Source of the DNA: Methylosinus sp. C49
GTDB taxonomy: Bacteria > Pseudomonadota > Alphaproteobacteria > Rhizobiales > Beijerinckiaceae
Length of the DNA: 64,000 bases
NCBI RefSeq assembly: GCF_009936375.1
Contig: NZ_AP022332.1
Coordinates: 434,001 to 498,000 of the forward strand
Direction: 5' to 3'
Shown here: one piece after another, positions 44,908-54,652 of the stretch
Layout: each line of letters begins with the position of its first letter
How positions within the stretch are numbered: position 1 is the first letter of the stretch
Notes under the pieces: generated by a model
Databases searched by the model: none
What the model was told of the DNA's origin: nothing
What the model saw: the letters and a program-made list of their open reading frames with translations, nothing else
Translations under genes and position numbers: made by a program

Positions 44908-46059
44908 ATGGAAAAGCCGAGCTATTACGAATTCTTCGCCGGCGGCGGCATGGCGCGCGCCGGGCTCGGCGACGGCTGGCGATGCCTCTTCGCCAATGAT
45001 TTCGACCTGAAGAAATGCGAGAGCTATCGCGCCAATTGGGGCGGCGAGGAACTCTTCCCCGGCGATGTGCGCAAGGTGACGACCGCCGATCTGCCCGGTA
45101 GAGCCGATCTCGTCTGGGCCTCCTTCCCCTGTCAGGACCTCTCGCTCGCCGGCGCCGGCGCCGGGCTGAATGGCGAGCGCTCCGGGACCTTCTGGCCCTT
45201 TTTCGAGATCGTCAAAGCGCTGCGCAAGGAAGGACGGCATCCGCCAATGCTGGTGCTGGAGAATGTCTGCGGCGCGCTGACATCGCATGGAGGGAAGGAT
45301 TTCGAGGCGCTCTGCGGCGCGCTCGCCGGCGAGGGCTATCGGTTCGGCGCGCTGGTCATAGACGCGGCGCTGTTCGTGCCGCAATCGCGGCCCCGCTTGT
45401 TCATCGTCGCGCTGCATGGCGACTTCACAGTTCCCGCCGCGCTGGCGACGACGGAGCCTTCGCCGCTCTGGCACACGCGCGCGCTGCTCACGGCGCAGGA
45501 GCGTCTGCCGCGCGCATTGCGCGAGAAGTGGATTTGGTGGCGCCTCGCCGCGCCCGCCGTGCGCAACACGCGCCTCGCCGATCTTATCGACGATCGGCCG
45601 GAAGGCGTCGCCTGGCATGATCGCGAGGAGACGCAAGCGCTGCTCGCCAAGATGAGCGATCTCAATCGCGCCAAGGTGGAAGCGGCGAAACGCGCCGGAC
45701 GACGCATGGTGGGAACGCTCTATCGCCGCACGCGCTATGGCGCCGATGGGGTGAAGATTCAGCGCGCCGAGGCGCGCTTCGACGATCTCGCCGGCTGCCT
45801 GCGCACGCCCGCCGGCGGCTCCAGCCGACAGATCGTGCTGATCGTCGAGAAGGGCGGCATGCGCTCGCGATTGATCTCGGCGCGCGAGACGGCGCGGCTG
45901 ATGGGCCTGCCCGAAGACTATATCCTGCCGCGCAATTACAATGAGGCCTATCACCTCACCGGCGACGGCGTCGTCGCGCCCGTGGCGCGCCATCTCGCCG
46001 CGCATATTCTCGAGCCGCTGCTCATTGCGCTGCGCGGCCGCTCGAGAGCCGCCGCCTGA
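44908..46059 (+). CDS. DNA (cytosine-5) methyltransferase
   Basis: A 383-residue C5-cytosine methyltransferase. Motif I FFAGGGMARAGLG (SAM), catalytic motif IV SFPCQDLSLAG, motif VI ENVCG, motif VIII QSRPRLFIV and motif X near GDGVVAPVARHLA are all present, so it looks active. Target sequence cannot be read from the protein. A vsr gene follows 5 bp downstream, which fits a Dcm-like enzyme whose deaminated 5-methylcytosine gives T:G mismatches. No restriction endonuclease gene is adjacent. Confidence 0.94.
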   Translation: MEKPSYYEFFAGGGMARAGLGDGWRCLFANDFDLKKCESYRANWGGEELFPGDVRKVTTADLPGRADLVWASFPCQDLSLAGAGAGLNGERSGTFWPFFEIVKALRKEGRHPPMLVLENVCGALTSHGGKDFEALCGALAGEGYRFGALVIDAALFVPQSRPRLFIVALHGDFTVPAALATTEPSPLWHTRALLTAQERLPRALREKWIWWRLAAPAVRNTRLADLIDDRPEGVAWHDREETQALLAKMSDLNRAKVEAAKRAGRRMVGTLYRRTRYGADGVKIQRAEARFDDLAGCLRTPAGGSSRQIVLIVEKGGMRSRLISARETARLMGLPEDYILPRNYNEAYHLTGDGVVAPVARHLAAHILEPLLIALRGRSRAAA

Positions 46060-46064
46060 CGGCG

Positions 46065-46469
46065 ATGGCGGAAGACCCCGCCAAACGCTCCGCCATCATG
46101 CGCGCGGTGAAATCGCGCGACACTTCTCCCGAAAAGCAAGTGCGCGCGCTGCTGCGCGGCTTCGCGCCGCATTATCGGCTGCATCGCGAGGATGTGCCGG
46201 GCAAGCCGGACATCGCCTATGTGGGGAGAAAGCGCGCCATATTCGTGCATGGCTGCTTCTGGCACGGACATGATTGCGCGCGCGGCGCGCGAACGCCGAA
46301 AACCAACGCCGATTATTGGCGCGCCAAGATCGCGCGCAATCGCGCGCGCGACATTGCGCATCAGGAAAAGCTCGCGAGCCTCGGCTGGCGCGCGCTCATC
46401 GTGTGGGAATGCGAGCTGAAGGATCGTGCGGCGCTGGAGGCGCGGCTGCGGGCGTTTTTGAGCGAGTAG
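46065..46469 (+). CDS. vsr: Very short patch repair endonuclease (Vsr)
   Basis: A 134-residue T:G mismatch nicking enzyme. Family motifs: MRAVKSRDTSPEKQVRALLR at the N-terminus (catalytic Asp region), HREDVPGKPDIAYVGRKRAIFVHGCFWHGHDC with the zinc/active-site residues, and SLGWRALIVWECELKD. Full length. Paired with the methyltransferase to limit C-to-T mutation at methylated sites. Confidence 0.95.
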   Translation: MAEDPAKRSAIMRAVKSRDTSPEKQVRALLRGFAPHYRLHREDVPGKPDIAYVGRKRAIFVHGCFWHGHDCARGARTPKTNADYWRAKIARNRARDIAHQEKLASLGWRALIVWECELKDRAALEARLRAFLSE

Positions 46470-46507
46470 CGGAGGCGGGCCGACGCCGAAAGTGAAAGGC
46501 GCTCGAG

Positions 46508-46627
46508 CCCCCTCCCCGGCCCTCCCCCGCTTTGCGGGAGAGGGGGCAGATTCGGCGCTTCATCGAGGCTTCGCGAAACATTGCCGCCCCCCTCTCCCGC
46601 GAAGCGGGGGAGGGTGAGGGAGGGGGC
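46508..46627. repeat. Two GC-rich hairpin repeats between vsr and efp
   Basis: Copies at 46508-46547 (core cccccgctttgcggg) and 46586-46627 (core ctcccgcgaagcgggggag) fill most of the gap between two convergent genes. The second abuts the efp stop and could terminate it. Confidence 0.75.
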
Positions 46628-46633
46628 CTTTCA

Positions 46634-47203
46634 TCAATCCTTCGCGCGCTCGACGTAGGAGCCGTCTTCCGTCTGGATGACGATGCGCGTGCCGGCCTGA
46701 ATATGCGGCGGCACCATCACGCGGGCGCCGTTGGAGGCGATGGCGGGCTTGTAGGAAGAGGAGGCCGTCTGGCCCTTCATCGCCGGCTCGGTCTCGGTGA
46801 TCTCGAGCGTCACGCGGGCCGGGAGCTGGATCGCCACCGCGGTTCCGTTGAACAGCGACAGAATGCAGACCATGCCCTCCTGCAGCCATTGCGCCTGATC
46901 GCCGATGACGTCCTTGGGCACGATGACCTGATCATAGGTCGCGGTGTTCATGAAGGTGTAGCCATCGTCATCGCCGAAGAGATAGCTGAAGTCCTGATCC
47001 TCGACGAAGGCGCGCTCGACCTGCTCGGTGGTCTTGTAGCGGTCGGCGACCTTCACCCCGTCGGCGAGGCGGCGCATGTCGATCTGCGTCGTGGGCGTGC
47101 CCTTGCCGGGGAAGAAGCTCTCGGCCTTCAGAACGACATAGAGATGGCCGTCCTCCTTCTCGATGATATTGCCCTTGCGGATCGAGCTGGCGATGACTTT
47201 CAC
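46634..47203 (-). CDS. efp: Elongation factor P
   Basis: A 189-residue translation factor that relieves ribosome stalling at polyproline. The start is GTG at 47203, giving [12 protein letters not shown]; the upstream in-frame ATG would add an unlikely extension. The modified lysine is Lys34 in FFPGKGTP. Three beta-barrel domains are complete, ending [14 protein letters not shown]. The lysylation enzymes epmA (divergent, 171 bp away) and epmB (2.6 kb away) are encoded nearby, so Lys34 is expected to carry beta-lysine. Confidence 0.96.
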   Translation of the reverse strand: MKVIASSIRKGNIIEKEDGHLYVVLKAESFFPGKGTPTTQIDMRRLADGVKVADRYKTTEQVERAFVEDQDFSYLFGDDDGYTFMNTATYDQVIVPKDVIGDQAQWLQEGMVCILSLFNGTAVAIQLPARVTLEITETEPAMKGQTASSSYKPAIASNGARVMVPPHIQAGTRIVIQTEDGSYVERAKD

Positions 47204-47253
47204 GTTGTTTATCCTCGATTGCTGGCCGCGTTCGGCCGGTCTATGAACGGCTC

Positions 47254-47291
47254 GGACCCTTTTCTGATCCGGTCGGATCAAAAAAGGGTCC
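47254..47291. promoter_or_regulatory. Long hairpin between divergent efp and epmA
   Basis: An 18-bp stem with a single mismatch and a 2-base loop (outer arms ggaccctttt / aaaagggtcc, inner arms tgatccg / cggatca) lies in the 171-bp divergent promoter region. Either a shared operator or a repeat copy. Confidence 0.5.
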
Positions 47292-47374
47292 GATTCGCAT
47301 TGGAGCGATCAGATCGCTCGAAAAAGGCTCGTCCGCGCCTCTCGCGCGGGACCCGGCCGCCGCCCTCGAACCCT

Positions 47375-48424
<1,050 letters not shown>

Positions 48425-49481
48425 CCGCCGCGCCTTTCGCGCATGAGGCGGCGATCGATGGCGTGGAATGCGAGCAGCGCCGTCGCCAGCGCGAGGGCCA
48501 GCAGCGCCTCCGGCGCGCGAAGGCCGAAGATCGCATAGCCCATGATCATCGCCGGAAAATGGAAGAGATAGAGCGGGTAGGAGAACGCTCCGAGATAGGC
48601 CGCCGCCCCGCGCAGCCGCTGCGGAAAAGCGATTCTGCCGCGAAGGAGAAGCGCAGCGAGTGGCGCGAGAAAGGTGATTATGGCCAAGGGCTCCGGCGTC
48701 ATCGGCCCGAAGCGCACCGCCGTCGCGCCGAGGACGGCGAAGCCGAGCGTCGCGACGGACCGCTCCCGCCACAAAAGAAAGCCGAGCAGCCAGCACCAGA
48801 GATAATCCAGCGCATTGGTTTTGAGCAGCGCCCGATAGGCGAGGCCGAAATCGGCGCCGCGCGGCAGCAGAAAGCAGCAGAGAGACAGAGCCATCAGCGC
48901 GAGCAGGCGCTTTTGCTCCATGCGCCGAAAGAAAGGCGCGAGCAGATAATAGAAGACCTCTATCGCCAGCGACCACAGCGGCCCGTCGAATTGCAGAGGC
49001 CGCACGAAAAAGGCCTGCAAGAAGAACAGATTGCCGAGCGCGGCCGAATATTTCTCGCCCTCGATCGAGAAGCCGCCGATCTGGACATGGCCGTTCGTGG
49101 CGGCCTCGACCAGCAGCGACAGCGCCACCGCCCCGAGATAGAGCGGATAGATGCGCAGCAAGCGCCTCAGATAGAAGCCTTTTTCGTCGCGCTCCAGCGA
49201 GGCGGCGATGGAAAAGCCGGACATCAGCAGAAAGCCGAGCACCGCGGCCTTGCCGCCGAAATCGTCGAATGTCTCGACAAAGCCGCCGGAGGCCGCCGGA
49301 TACCAGCTCAAATGCCCGGAGAGGACCACGAAGGCGAGGAAGAAGCGCAGCAGCGCCAGAATCTCCCATGGCGCGCTTTGGGTGGTGACGGGCATAGGGG
49401 CTCGAGAGCGAGGGGACGTGCTGCGGCACTATAAGCGAATATCCCTCGTCACGGCGAACCGCCCGGGATAGCATCGCCGCC

Positions 49482-49769
49482 ATGCGCATCATCGATATCC
49501 GCGAAGCGAAGCGACGACTGTCAAAGCTCGTCGACGAGGCGGCTCGCGGAGAATCCTTCGTCATTGCAAAAGACGGCGAGCCCCTCGTCGAGGTCTCGGC
49601 GTTCGCGGCGACACCGTCTGGCCGGGTCGAACGGCTCGGCTTCATGGCCGGCCATTTTCAGACGCCCGACGATTTCGATCGCATGGGCGCCGGAGATCGA
49701 GCGGCTCTTCGGCTCGCGCTCGCGAAATTGAGCGCGTCACGCCGCCGAAAGTCCCGTTGCCACGCGTGA
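49482..49769 (+). pseudogene. Frameshifted orphan Phd/YefM-type antitoxin
   Basis: The N-terminal 70 codons match type II antitoxins of the Phd/YefM family that pair with PIN (VapC) toxins: IDIREAKRRLSKLVDEAARGESFVIAKDGEPLVEV then GFMAGHFQTPDDFDRMGA. The family usually continues with an EEIERLF-type ending. Here the frame becomes DRAALRLALAKLSAS, while the +1 frame from about 49691 reads EIERLFGSRSRN and stops at 49731. A one-base gain (or two-base loss) near 49690-49693 therefore shifted the end. No toxin gene follows; epmB starts 22 bp later. The N-terminal DNA-binding part could still be made. Confidence 0.75.
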
Positions 49770-49791
49770 ATTCGGCCGTATAAGCGGCCCG

Positions 49792-50925
49792 ATGACCGAG
49801 GACAGCGCCCGTTATCGCCAGGAGCGGGGCGACGAGACGATACTGGAGCCCCAGGGCTCCGGCGCGCCGCGCGCCGCGACCGTGACCTCCGTGGCCGATC
49901 TCGCCGCCGCCGGCCTGGTGGAGCCGGCGCGAGCGGCGGCGCTGGCGTCCGTCGAGGCGCGCTATAGCGTCGCCGTGACGCCAGAAATCGCCGCGCTGAT
50001 CGACAGCGCCGACCCCGCCGACCCGATCGCGAGGCAATTTCTGCCCGACCTGCGCGAGCTGGAGACGCGCCCGGAGGAGCGAGACGATCCGATCGGCGAC
50101 GACGCCTTCAGCCCGGTGGAAGGGCTGGTGCATCGCTATCCAGATCGCGTGCTGCTGAAGCTGCTCTCGGTCTGCCCGGTCTATTGCCGCTTCTGCTTTC
50201 GCCGCGAGACGGTGGGTCTCGGCAAGGGCGCCATGCTCTCCGGCGAGTCCGTGGACAAGGCGCTCGCCTATGTCGCCGAGCGGCCGCAGATTTTCGAGGT
50301 CATTCTGACCGGCGGCGATCCACTGGCGCTCTCGGCCCGGCGGCTGCGCATGGTGGCCGAAAAGCTCGCCGCCATTCCGCATGTCGCCGTTCTGCGCATC
50401 CACACGCGCGCGCCGACCGCCGCGCCGCGCCTTGTCACGCAGGAGCGGCTGACGGCGCTGAAGGCGAGCGGCAAGGCCGTCTATATGGTGCTGCACGTCA
50501 ATCACGCCCGCGAGCTGTCCGCCGCGGCGCGCGAGGCGGTCGCCGACATTCAAAGGACGGGGATTTCGACTCTGGCGCAGACCGTTCTGCTCGCCGGCGT
50601 CAACGATTCCGCCGACACGCTCGAGCAGCTGATGCGGGCTCTGGTGAAGGCGCAGATCAAGCCCTACTACCTGCACCACCCCGATCTCGCGCCGGGCACC
50701 GGCCATTTCCGCCTCCCGCTGGAGCGCGGGCGGGCGCTCTATGCGGAGCTGGCGCGCCGGGTCTCGGGCGTCGCGCTTCCCTCTTACGTTCTCGACATTC
50801 CGGGCGGCTACGGTAAGGTTCCGCTTCAGCAATCCCATCTCGAGCGCGACGCGGACGGCAGCTGGCTCGTCCGCGACCGCGCCGGGGAGCGAAGGCCCTA
50901 TCCGCCGGGAGATCGCGGCCAATAG
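49792..50925 (+). CDS. epmB: EpmB, EF-P-associated lysine 2,3-aminomutase
   Basis: A 377-residue radical-SAM enzyme of the KamA family that makes (R)-beta-lysine for EF-P modification. The 4Fe-4S motif is CPVYCRFCFR, SAM-binding ILTGGDPLALS follows, and the C-terminal part has KPYYLHHPDLAPGTGHFRLPLERG, including PLP-site residues. Nearness to efp and epmA argues for EpmB rather than a catabolic lysine aminomutase. Reading starts at ATG 49792. Confidence 0.92.
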   Translation: MTEDSARYRQERGDETILEPQGSGAPRAATVTSVADLAAAGLVEPARAAALASVEARYSVAVTPEIAALIDSADPADPIARQFLPDLRELETRPEERDDPIGDDAFSPVEGLVHRYPDRVLLKLLSVCPVYCRFCFRRETVGLGKGAMLSGESVDKALAYVAERPQIFEVILTGGDPLALSARRLRMVAEKLAAIPHVAVLRIHTRAPTAAPRLVTQERLTALKASGKAVYMVLHVNHARELSAAAREAVADIQRTGISTLAQTVLLAGVNDSADTLEQLMRALVKAQIKPYYLHHPDLAPGTGHFRLPLERGRALYAELARRVSGVALPSYVLDIPGGYGKVPLQQSHLERDADGSWLVRDRAGERRPYPPGDRGQ

Positions 50926-50986
50926 AAGGCGCGTCGCCATCGGCATCGCCGCAAGATTGGCAAATTGTTCGTCTCATTGCGCGTAT

Positions 50987-53644
50987 ATGGCTCGTCTCAC
51001 CAACGAAAGCTTCGCCTTGCGCCGTTTTCTCGCCCTCTGCCTCGTCCTCTTCTTCGCCGGCGCCGCCGTCGCCGCGGAGCCCTCTTCCACGCTCGAGCAG
51101 TTCAACACGCGGCTCGACGCCGCGCGCGCGACGCTCGAGGAAGTGGAGACAGCCCTCGCCGATCCCTCGCTCAATGACGCCACGCTCAAGAGCCTGCGTG
51201 ATCGCGTCGACGCGCTGCCGGCCGAGCTGCAGGATGTGATCGACCGGCTGACGCCGCGCCTCGCCGCCCTGCAGGCGCGGCTCGACGAGCTGTCCGGCCC
51301 GGCCAAGCCCGCGGGCGAGCCGAAGGAGGCGCCCGTCGCCGCGCCGCCTGCCGCGCCGGCCGAGGCGCCGCCCAAGAAGGAGGAGCCCGCCCCCGGCAAA
51401 GGCGCGCGCGCGCCCGGCAATGGCAGAGCGGTCATCGCCAAAGCCTCGGCCGAGACGCGCTCGTCGCCCACGGTCGTCCCCGCGCCCGCGCCTGCCCCCG
51501 CTCCGGCGGTCGATAGCGGCTCGCTGGCGACGGCGAGCGTCAACGCCGAATTCAACGAGCAGAAAAAGCTCTATGAGGAAGTGGACGCGACGCTGAAGCG
51601 CGCGCGGGCGCTGTCGATCGAGACGCGGCAGACTGCTCTGACGATCCGCGCGCGGCAGCGGGCGCTCTTCGCCAAGACCCTGTTCCTGCGCACGAGCGGT
51701 CTGTTCTCGCCGGCGCTGTGGAGCGCCGCTCTGCAAGAGCTGCCCTATGACGCCAAAATCTTCGGCCTGCTGCTGGAGCAGCGCGCAGAGACCGTCTCGA
51801 CGCGGCTTCGCAACGGGCAGCTCGAGAGCTTTCTGGCGACGATATTTTTCGTGCTGCTGCTCGCCGTCCCGGCGACCTTGTTCGCCCGCCGCTTGGCCAA
51901 GCGCGAGGCCACGGTCGCGGCGCCGGACCAGTTCCACAAGGCCACGGCGGCGGTGACGACGACCATTGTGACGGCGGCGCTGCCGATCGTCATCGTCGCG
52001 GCCATCGCTCTGGCGCTCGACGCCTTTCAGCTCGAGGACGCCGTTCTCGCGCCGCTCGGCCGACGCCTGTCCGAATCGGTGACTTTCGTCGCCGTTTCCT
52101 ATGGGCTGGCGCGCGGGCTGCTGGCGCCGGGCCTGCCACAATGGCGGCTCGTCGGCTTGGGCAACCGGCTCTCGCTGCGGCTGCTCTATCTCGCGGTTCT
52201 CATCGGCTTCGTCGCCGCGGCGACGCGCGTTCTGGAGCAGATCGCCGAATTCGTGCAGGCGAGCCTTCCGGTCATCGTGCTGACGCGCGGCGGCGGCGCC
52301 TTGTTCATCGCCATCGTCTTTCTCATCGTCACCGTGGCGACGCGCCATGAGACATGCGACGACGACCCCGGCGCCGATCTCGACGGACGCGACCGCATCT
52401 ATGCGCTGCGCCTGCTCGCCTGGGTGGAGATCGTCGTCATCACGGGCGCGCTAGCGGCGGGCTATGTGGCTTTCGCCAATTTCCTGGTGCTGCAGCTCGC
52501 CTGGCTCGCGGCCGTCGGCACGGCGCTCTATCTGCTGCTCGCCTTTGTCGAGACCGGCCTTCAACATCTCTTCCAGCCGGAGACGACGCTCGGACGCACG
52601 CTCGTCTCCGGCTTCGGCGTGCGCAGCGAATCGCTCTGCCAGCTCGCCGTGCTCTCGACCGGCGTCGCGACGCTGGCGCTCTACGGCTTCGCGCTCTTCG
52701 TCGCACTGGTCCCTTATGGTTTTCAGTCCGGCGATTTCCTGGGCAATCTCCAGACCGCTTTCGCCGGCTTCAAGATCGGCGAAGTCACCATCTCGCCCGC
52801 CGGCATGGCGACGGCGCTCGCCCTCTTCGCCCTCACCTATGGGGCGACCAAGGCGCTGCGCCGCTGGCTCGACCAGCGCCTGCTGCCGCTGACGCGGCTC
52901 GACATGGGCCTGCGCCACTCCATCGGCGCCAGCCTCGGCTATGCCGGATTCATTCTGGCCGTCTCCGTGGCGCTGGCCGAGCTCGGCCTCAGCCTCGAGC
53001 GCCTCGCCATCGTCGCCGGCGCGCTGTCGGTCGGCATCGGCTTCGGCCTGCAGTCGATCGTCAATAATTTCGTCTCCGGCCTGATCCTGCTGTGGGAGCG
53101 GGCGATCCGCGTCGGCGACTGGGTCGTGCTCGGCGATGAGCAGGGCTATGTGAAGCGCATCAATGTGCGCTCCACCGAGATCGAGACCTTCGATCGCGCG
53201 ACGATGATCGTGCCCAATTCCAATCTCGTTTCCGGCGTGGTGAAGAATTGGTTGCGCAACGACCGCATCGGCCGCATCAAGATCGCCATCGCCCCGCATT
53301 CGGGCGTCGACCCCGAGCAGATCCGCGAGCTGCTGCTCGCCGCCGCCAAGGCGCAGGACGGGCTGCTGCGCATTCCAGCGCCGCAAGTGATGTTCCTCTC
53401 CATGGAGCAGAGCGCCTTCCGTTTCGAGCTCTGGTGCTATGTCGAGGATGTCGAGCAGGCGACACGGGTGAAGAGCGATCTGCATTTCGACATCTACCGC
53501 CGCTTCGCCGAGGCGGGCGTGAAGATTTCCGCCCCCGCGCCGGCGCCGGCGGTGGTGCAGGTGATGGGGCTGGAGCCTTTCGCGCCCGCGCCGCGCGTGC
53601 TGGAGAGCGGACGCGAGCGGGACTATGCTGTCGCCGGCGAATGA
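50987..53644 (+). CDS. MscS-family mechanosensitive channel with DUF3772 domain
   Basis: An 885-residue large MscS-like channel. Signal peptide (LCLVLFFAGAAVAAE), a periplasmic coiled-coil DUF3772 region interrupted by a Pro/Ala/Lys linker at about residues 105-180, then around ten membrane helices. The pore helix and beta domain lie near residues 660-740 (RLAIVAGALSVGIGFGLQSIVNNFVSGLILLWERAIRVGDWV). The C-terminal cytoplasmic domain follows. It protects against osmotic downshock or links outer and inner envelope. ATG at 50987 starts the signal peptide. Confidence 0.92.
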   Translation: MARLTNESFALRRFLALCLVLFFAGAAVAAEPSSTLEQFNTRLDAARATLEEVETALADPSLNDATLKSLRDRVDALPAELQDVIDRLTPRLAALQARLDELSGPAKPAGEPKEAPVAAPPAAPAEAPPKKEEPAPGKGARAPGNGRAVIAKASAETRSSPTVVPAPAPAPAPAVDSGSLATASVNAEFNEQKKLYEEVDATLKRARALSIETRQTALTIRARQRALFAKTLFLRTSGLFSPALWSAALQELPYDAKIFGLLLEQRAETVSTRLRNGQLESFLATIFFVLLLAVPATLFARRLAKREATVAAPDQFHKATAAVTTTIVTAALPIVIVAAIALALDAFQLEDAVLAPLGRRLSESVTFVAVSYGLARGLLAPGLPQWRLVGLGNRLSLRLLYLAVLIGFVAAATRVLEQIAEFVQASLPVIVLTRGGGALFIAIVFLIVTVATRHETCDDDPGADLDGRDRIYALRLLAWVEIVVITGALAAGYVAFANFLVLQLAWLAAVGTALYLLLAFVETGLQHLFQPETTLGRTLVSGFGVRSESLCQLAVLSTGVATLALYGFALFVALVPYGFQSGDFLGNLQTAFAGFKIGEVTISPAGMATALALFALTYGATKALRRWLDQRLLPLTRLDMGLRHSIGASLGYAGFILAVSVALAELGLSLERLAIVAGALSVGIGFGLQSIVNNFVSGLILLWERAIRVGDWVVLGDEQGYVKRINVRSTEIETFDRATMIVPNSNLVSGVVKNWLRNDRIGRIKIAIAPHSGVDPEQIRELLLAAAKAQDGLLRIPAPQVMFLSMEQSAFRFELWCYVEDVEQATRVKSDLHFDIYRRFAEAGVKISAPAPAPAVVQVMGLEPFAPAPRVLESGRERDYAVAGE

Positions 53645-53694
53645 GTGTAGAAGGCGCGCGCGTTCCGCTTCATCTCGTTCACAGACGAAAGCGC

Positions 53695-54207
53695 ATGTCT
53701 CCTTCCCTTCGCTTCCTCGCGCCAGCCGCGGCGCTTCTCGCGCTCGCCGCCTGCACGAGCGAGCCCCGCCTGCCGAAAGAGCCCGAGCAGCCGAGCTTCT
53801 ATCGCTCGCTCGCCGCGCCGAACGCGCGCGTGGACGCCGAGGCGGCGCGGGACATGATCTCGCTCTATCGCAGCAACAATGGGCTCTCGGCGCTGGCGCT
53901 GGACCCCGCGCTGCAAGAGGCCGCGCAGGCGCAGGCGAGCGCCATGGCCTCCGCCAATTCGCTGAGCCATGAGGTGCGCGGAACGCTGGACATGCGCCTC
54001 ACCGCGCGCGGAATGCGCAGCGTCAGCGCCGCGGAGAATGTCTCGGCCGGCTATCACACGCTCGCCGAGGCGTTCTCGGGATGGCGGCAGTCGCCGCCGC
54101 ACAATAAGAATTTGCTGATGAAGAAAGCAAAGCGCATGGGCATTGCGACCGCCTATGCGCCCAATGCGAAATACAAGGTCTATTGGGCTTTGATTCTCGC
54201 CGACTAG
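53695..54207 (+). CDS. CAP/SCP-domain lipoprotein
   Basis: A 170-residue lipoprotein: the ATG at 53695 gives a signal ending in LALAAC (lipobox, Cys18). An upstream in-frame ATG at 53641 overlapping the previous stop is less likely because it would displace the signal. The CAP domain shows AARDMISLYRSNNGLSALALDPALQEAAQAQA, NSLSH and AENVSAGYHTLAEAFSGWRQSPPHNKNLL. Function of bacterial CAP proteins is poorly defined; envelope role assumed. Confidence 0.87.
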   Translation: MSPSLRFLAPAAALLALAACTSEPRLPKEPEQPSFYRSLAAPNARVDAEAARDMISLYRSNNGLSALALDPALQEAAQAQASAMASANSLSHEVRGTLDMRLTARGMRSVSAAENVSAGYHTLAEAFSGWRQSPPHNKNLLMKKAKRMGIATAYAPNAKYKVYWALILAD

Positions 54208-54215
54208 AAGCGCTT

Positions 54216-54303
54216 TCCGATCGAACGGAATCGTTCGATCGATCAGAATTCGCTTCCAAAAGAGAATTGAGAGCGTCGTCCGATCCGATTGGATGACGCT
54301 CTA
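54216..54303. repeat. Intergenic TCGATC-rich repeat, copy B
   Basis: Blocks tccgatcgaacgga, ttcgatcgatc, gaattcgc and ccgattggat followed by gacgctc occur in the same order as in 31412-31510. It lies between two convergent genes. Confidence 0.7.
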
Positions 54304-54308
54304 AAGGT

Positions 54309-54497
54309 TCAGGCCCGGCGCTTGCGCTTGCGGCCGCCGCTCGACGCTTTGCCGCCGCCGCCCGGCGTTTTGGTCGCCGTATCCTCCGGCCGCACATAGC
54401 GCACGCCCAGAAAGAAAAGAATTTGCGCCTCGCCGACGATGGGCGGCGCGACGGCCGCCGACCTCGCGCGCGAGGAGAAGGCTATGAGCTCGCCCAT
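54309..54497 (-). CDS. Small hypothetical protein with basic tail
   Basis: A 62-residue product from ATG 54497 (MGELIAFSSRARSAAV...), with a central hydrophobic stretch (GEAQILFFLGVRY) and a Gly/Lys/Arg C-terminus (SSGGRKRKRRA). It resembles short conserved proteins I associate with Rhizobiales but I cannot name a family. An 18-base direct repeat (cccccgcaatgaaccgg type) lies directly upstream at about 54505-54540. Confidence 0.55.
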   Translation of the reverse strand: MGELIAFSSRARSAAVAPPIVGEAQILFFLGVRYVRPEDTATKTPGGGGKASSGGRKRKRRA

Positions 54498-54652
54498 TTC
54501 ATCGCCCCCGCAATGAACCGGCCCCCGCAATGAACCGCGCAAATCGCGCGATCGGTCGATACGGCGATTAGGGGACGCCGAGGGTTAATGTTGCGTCAAT
54601 GTCCACGCGCTAAATTCGCCGTTCGTGTATTAAGTTTGCGATTGGTGCGTAT

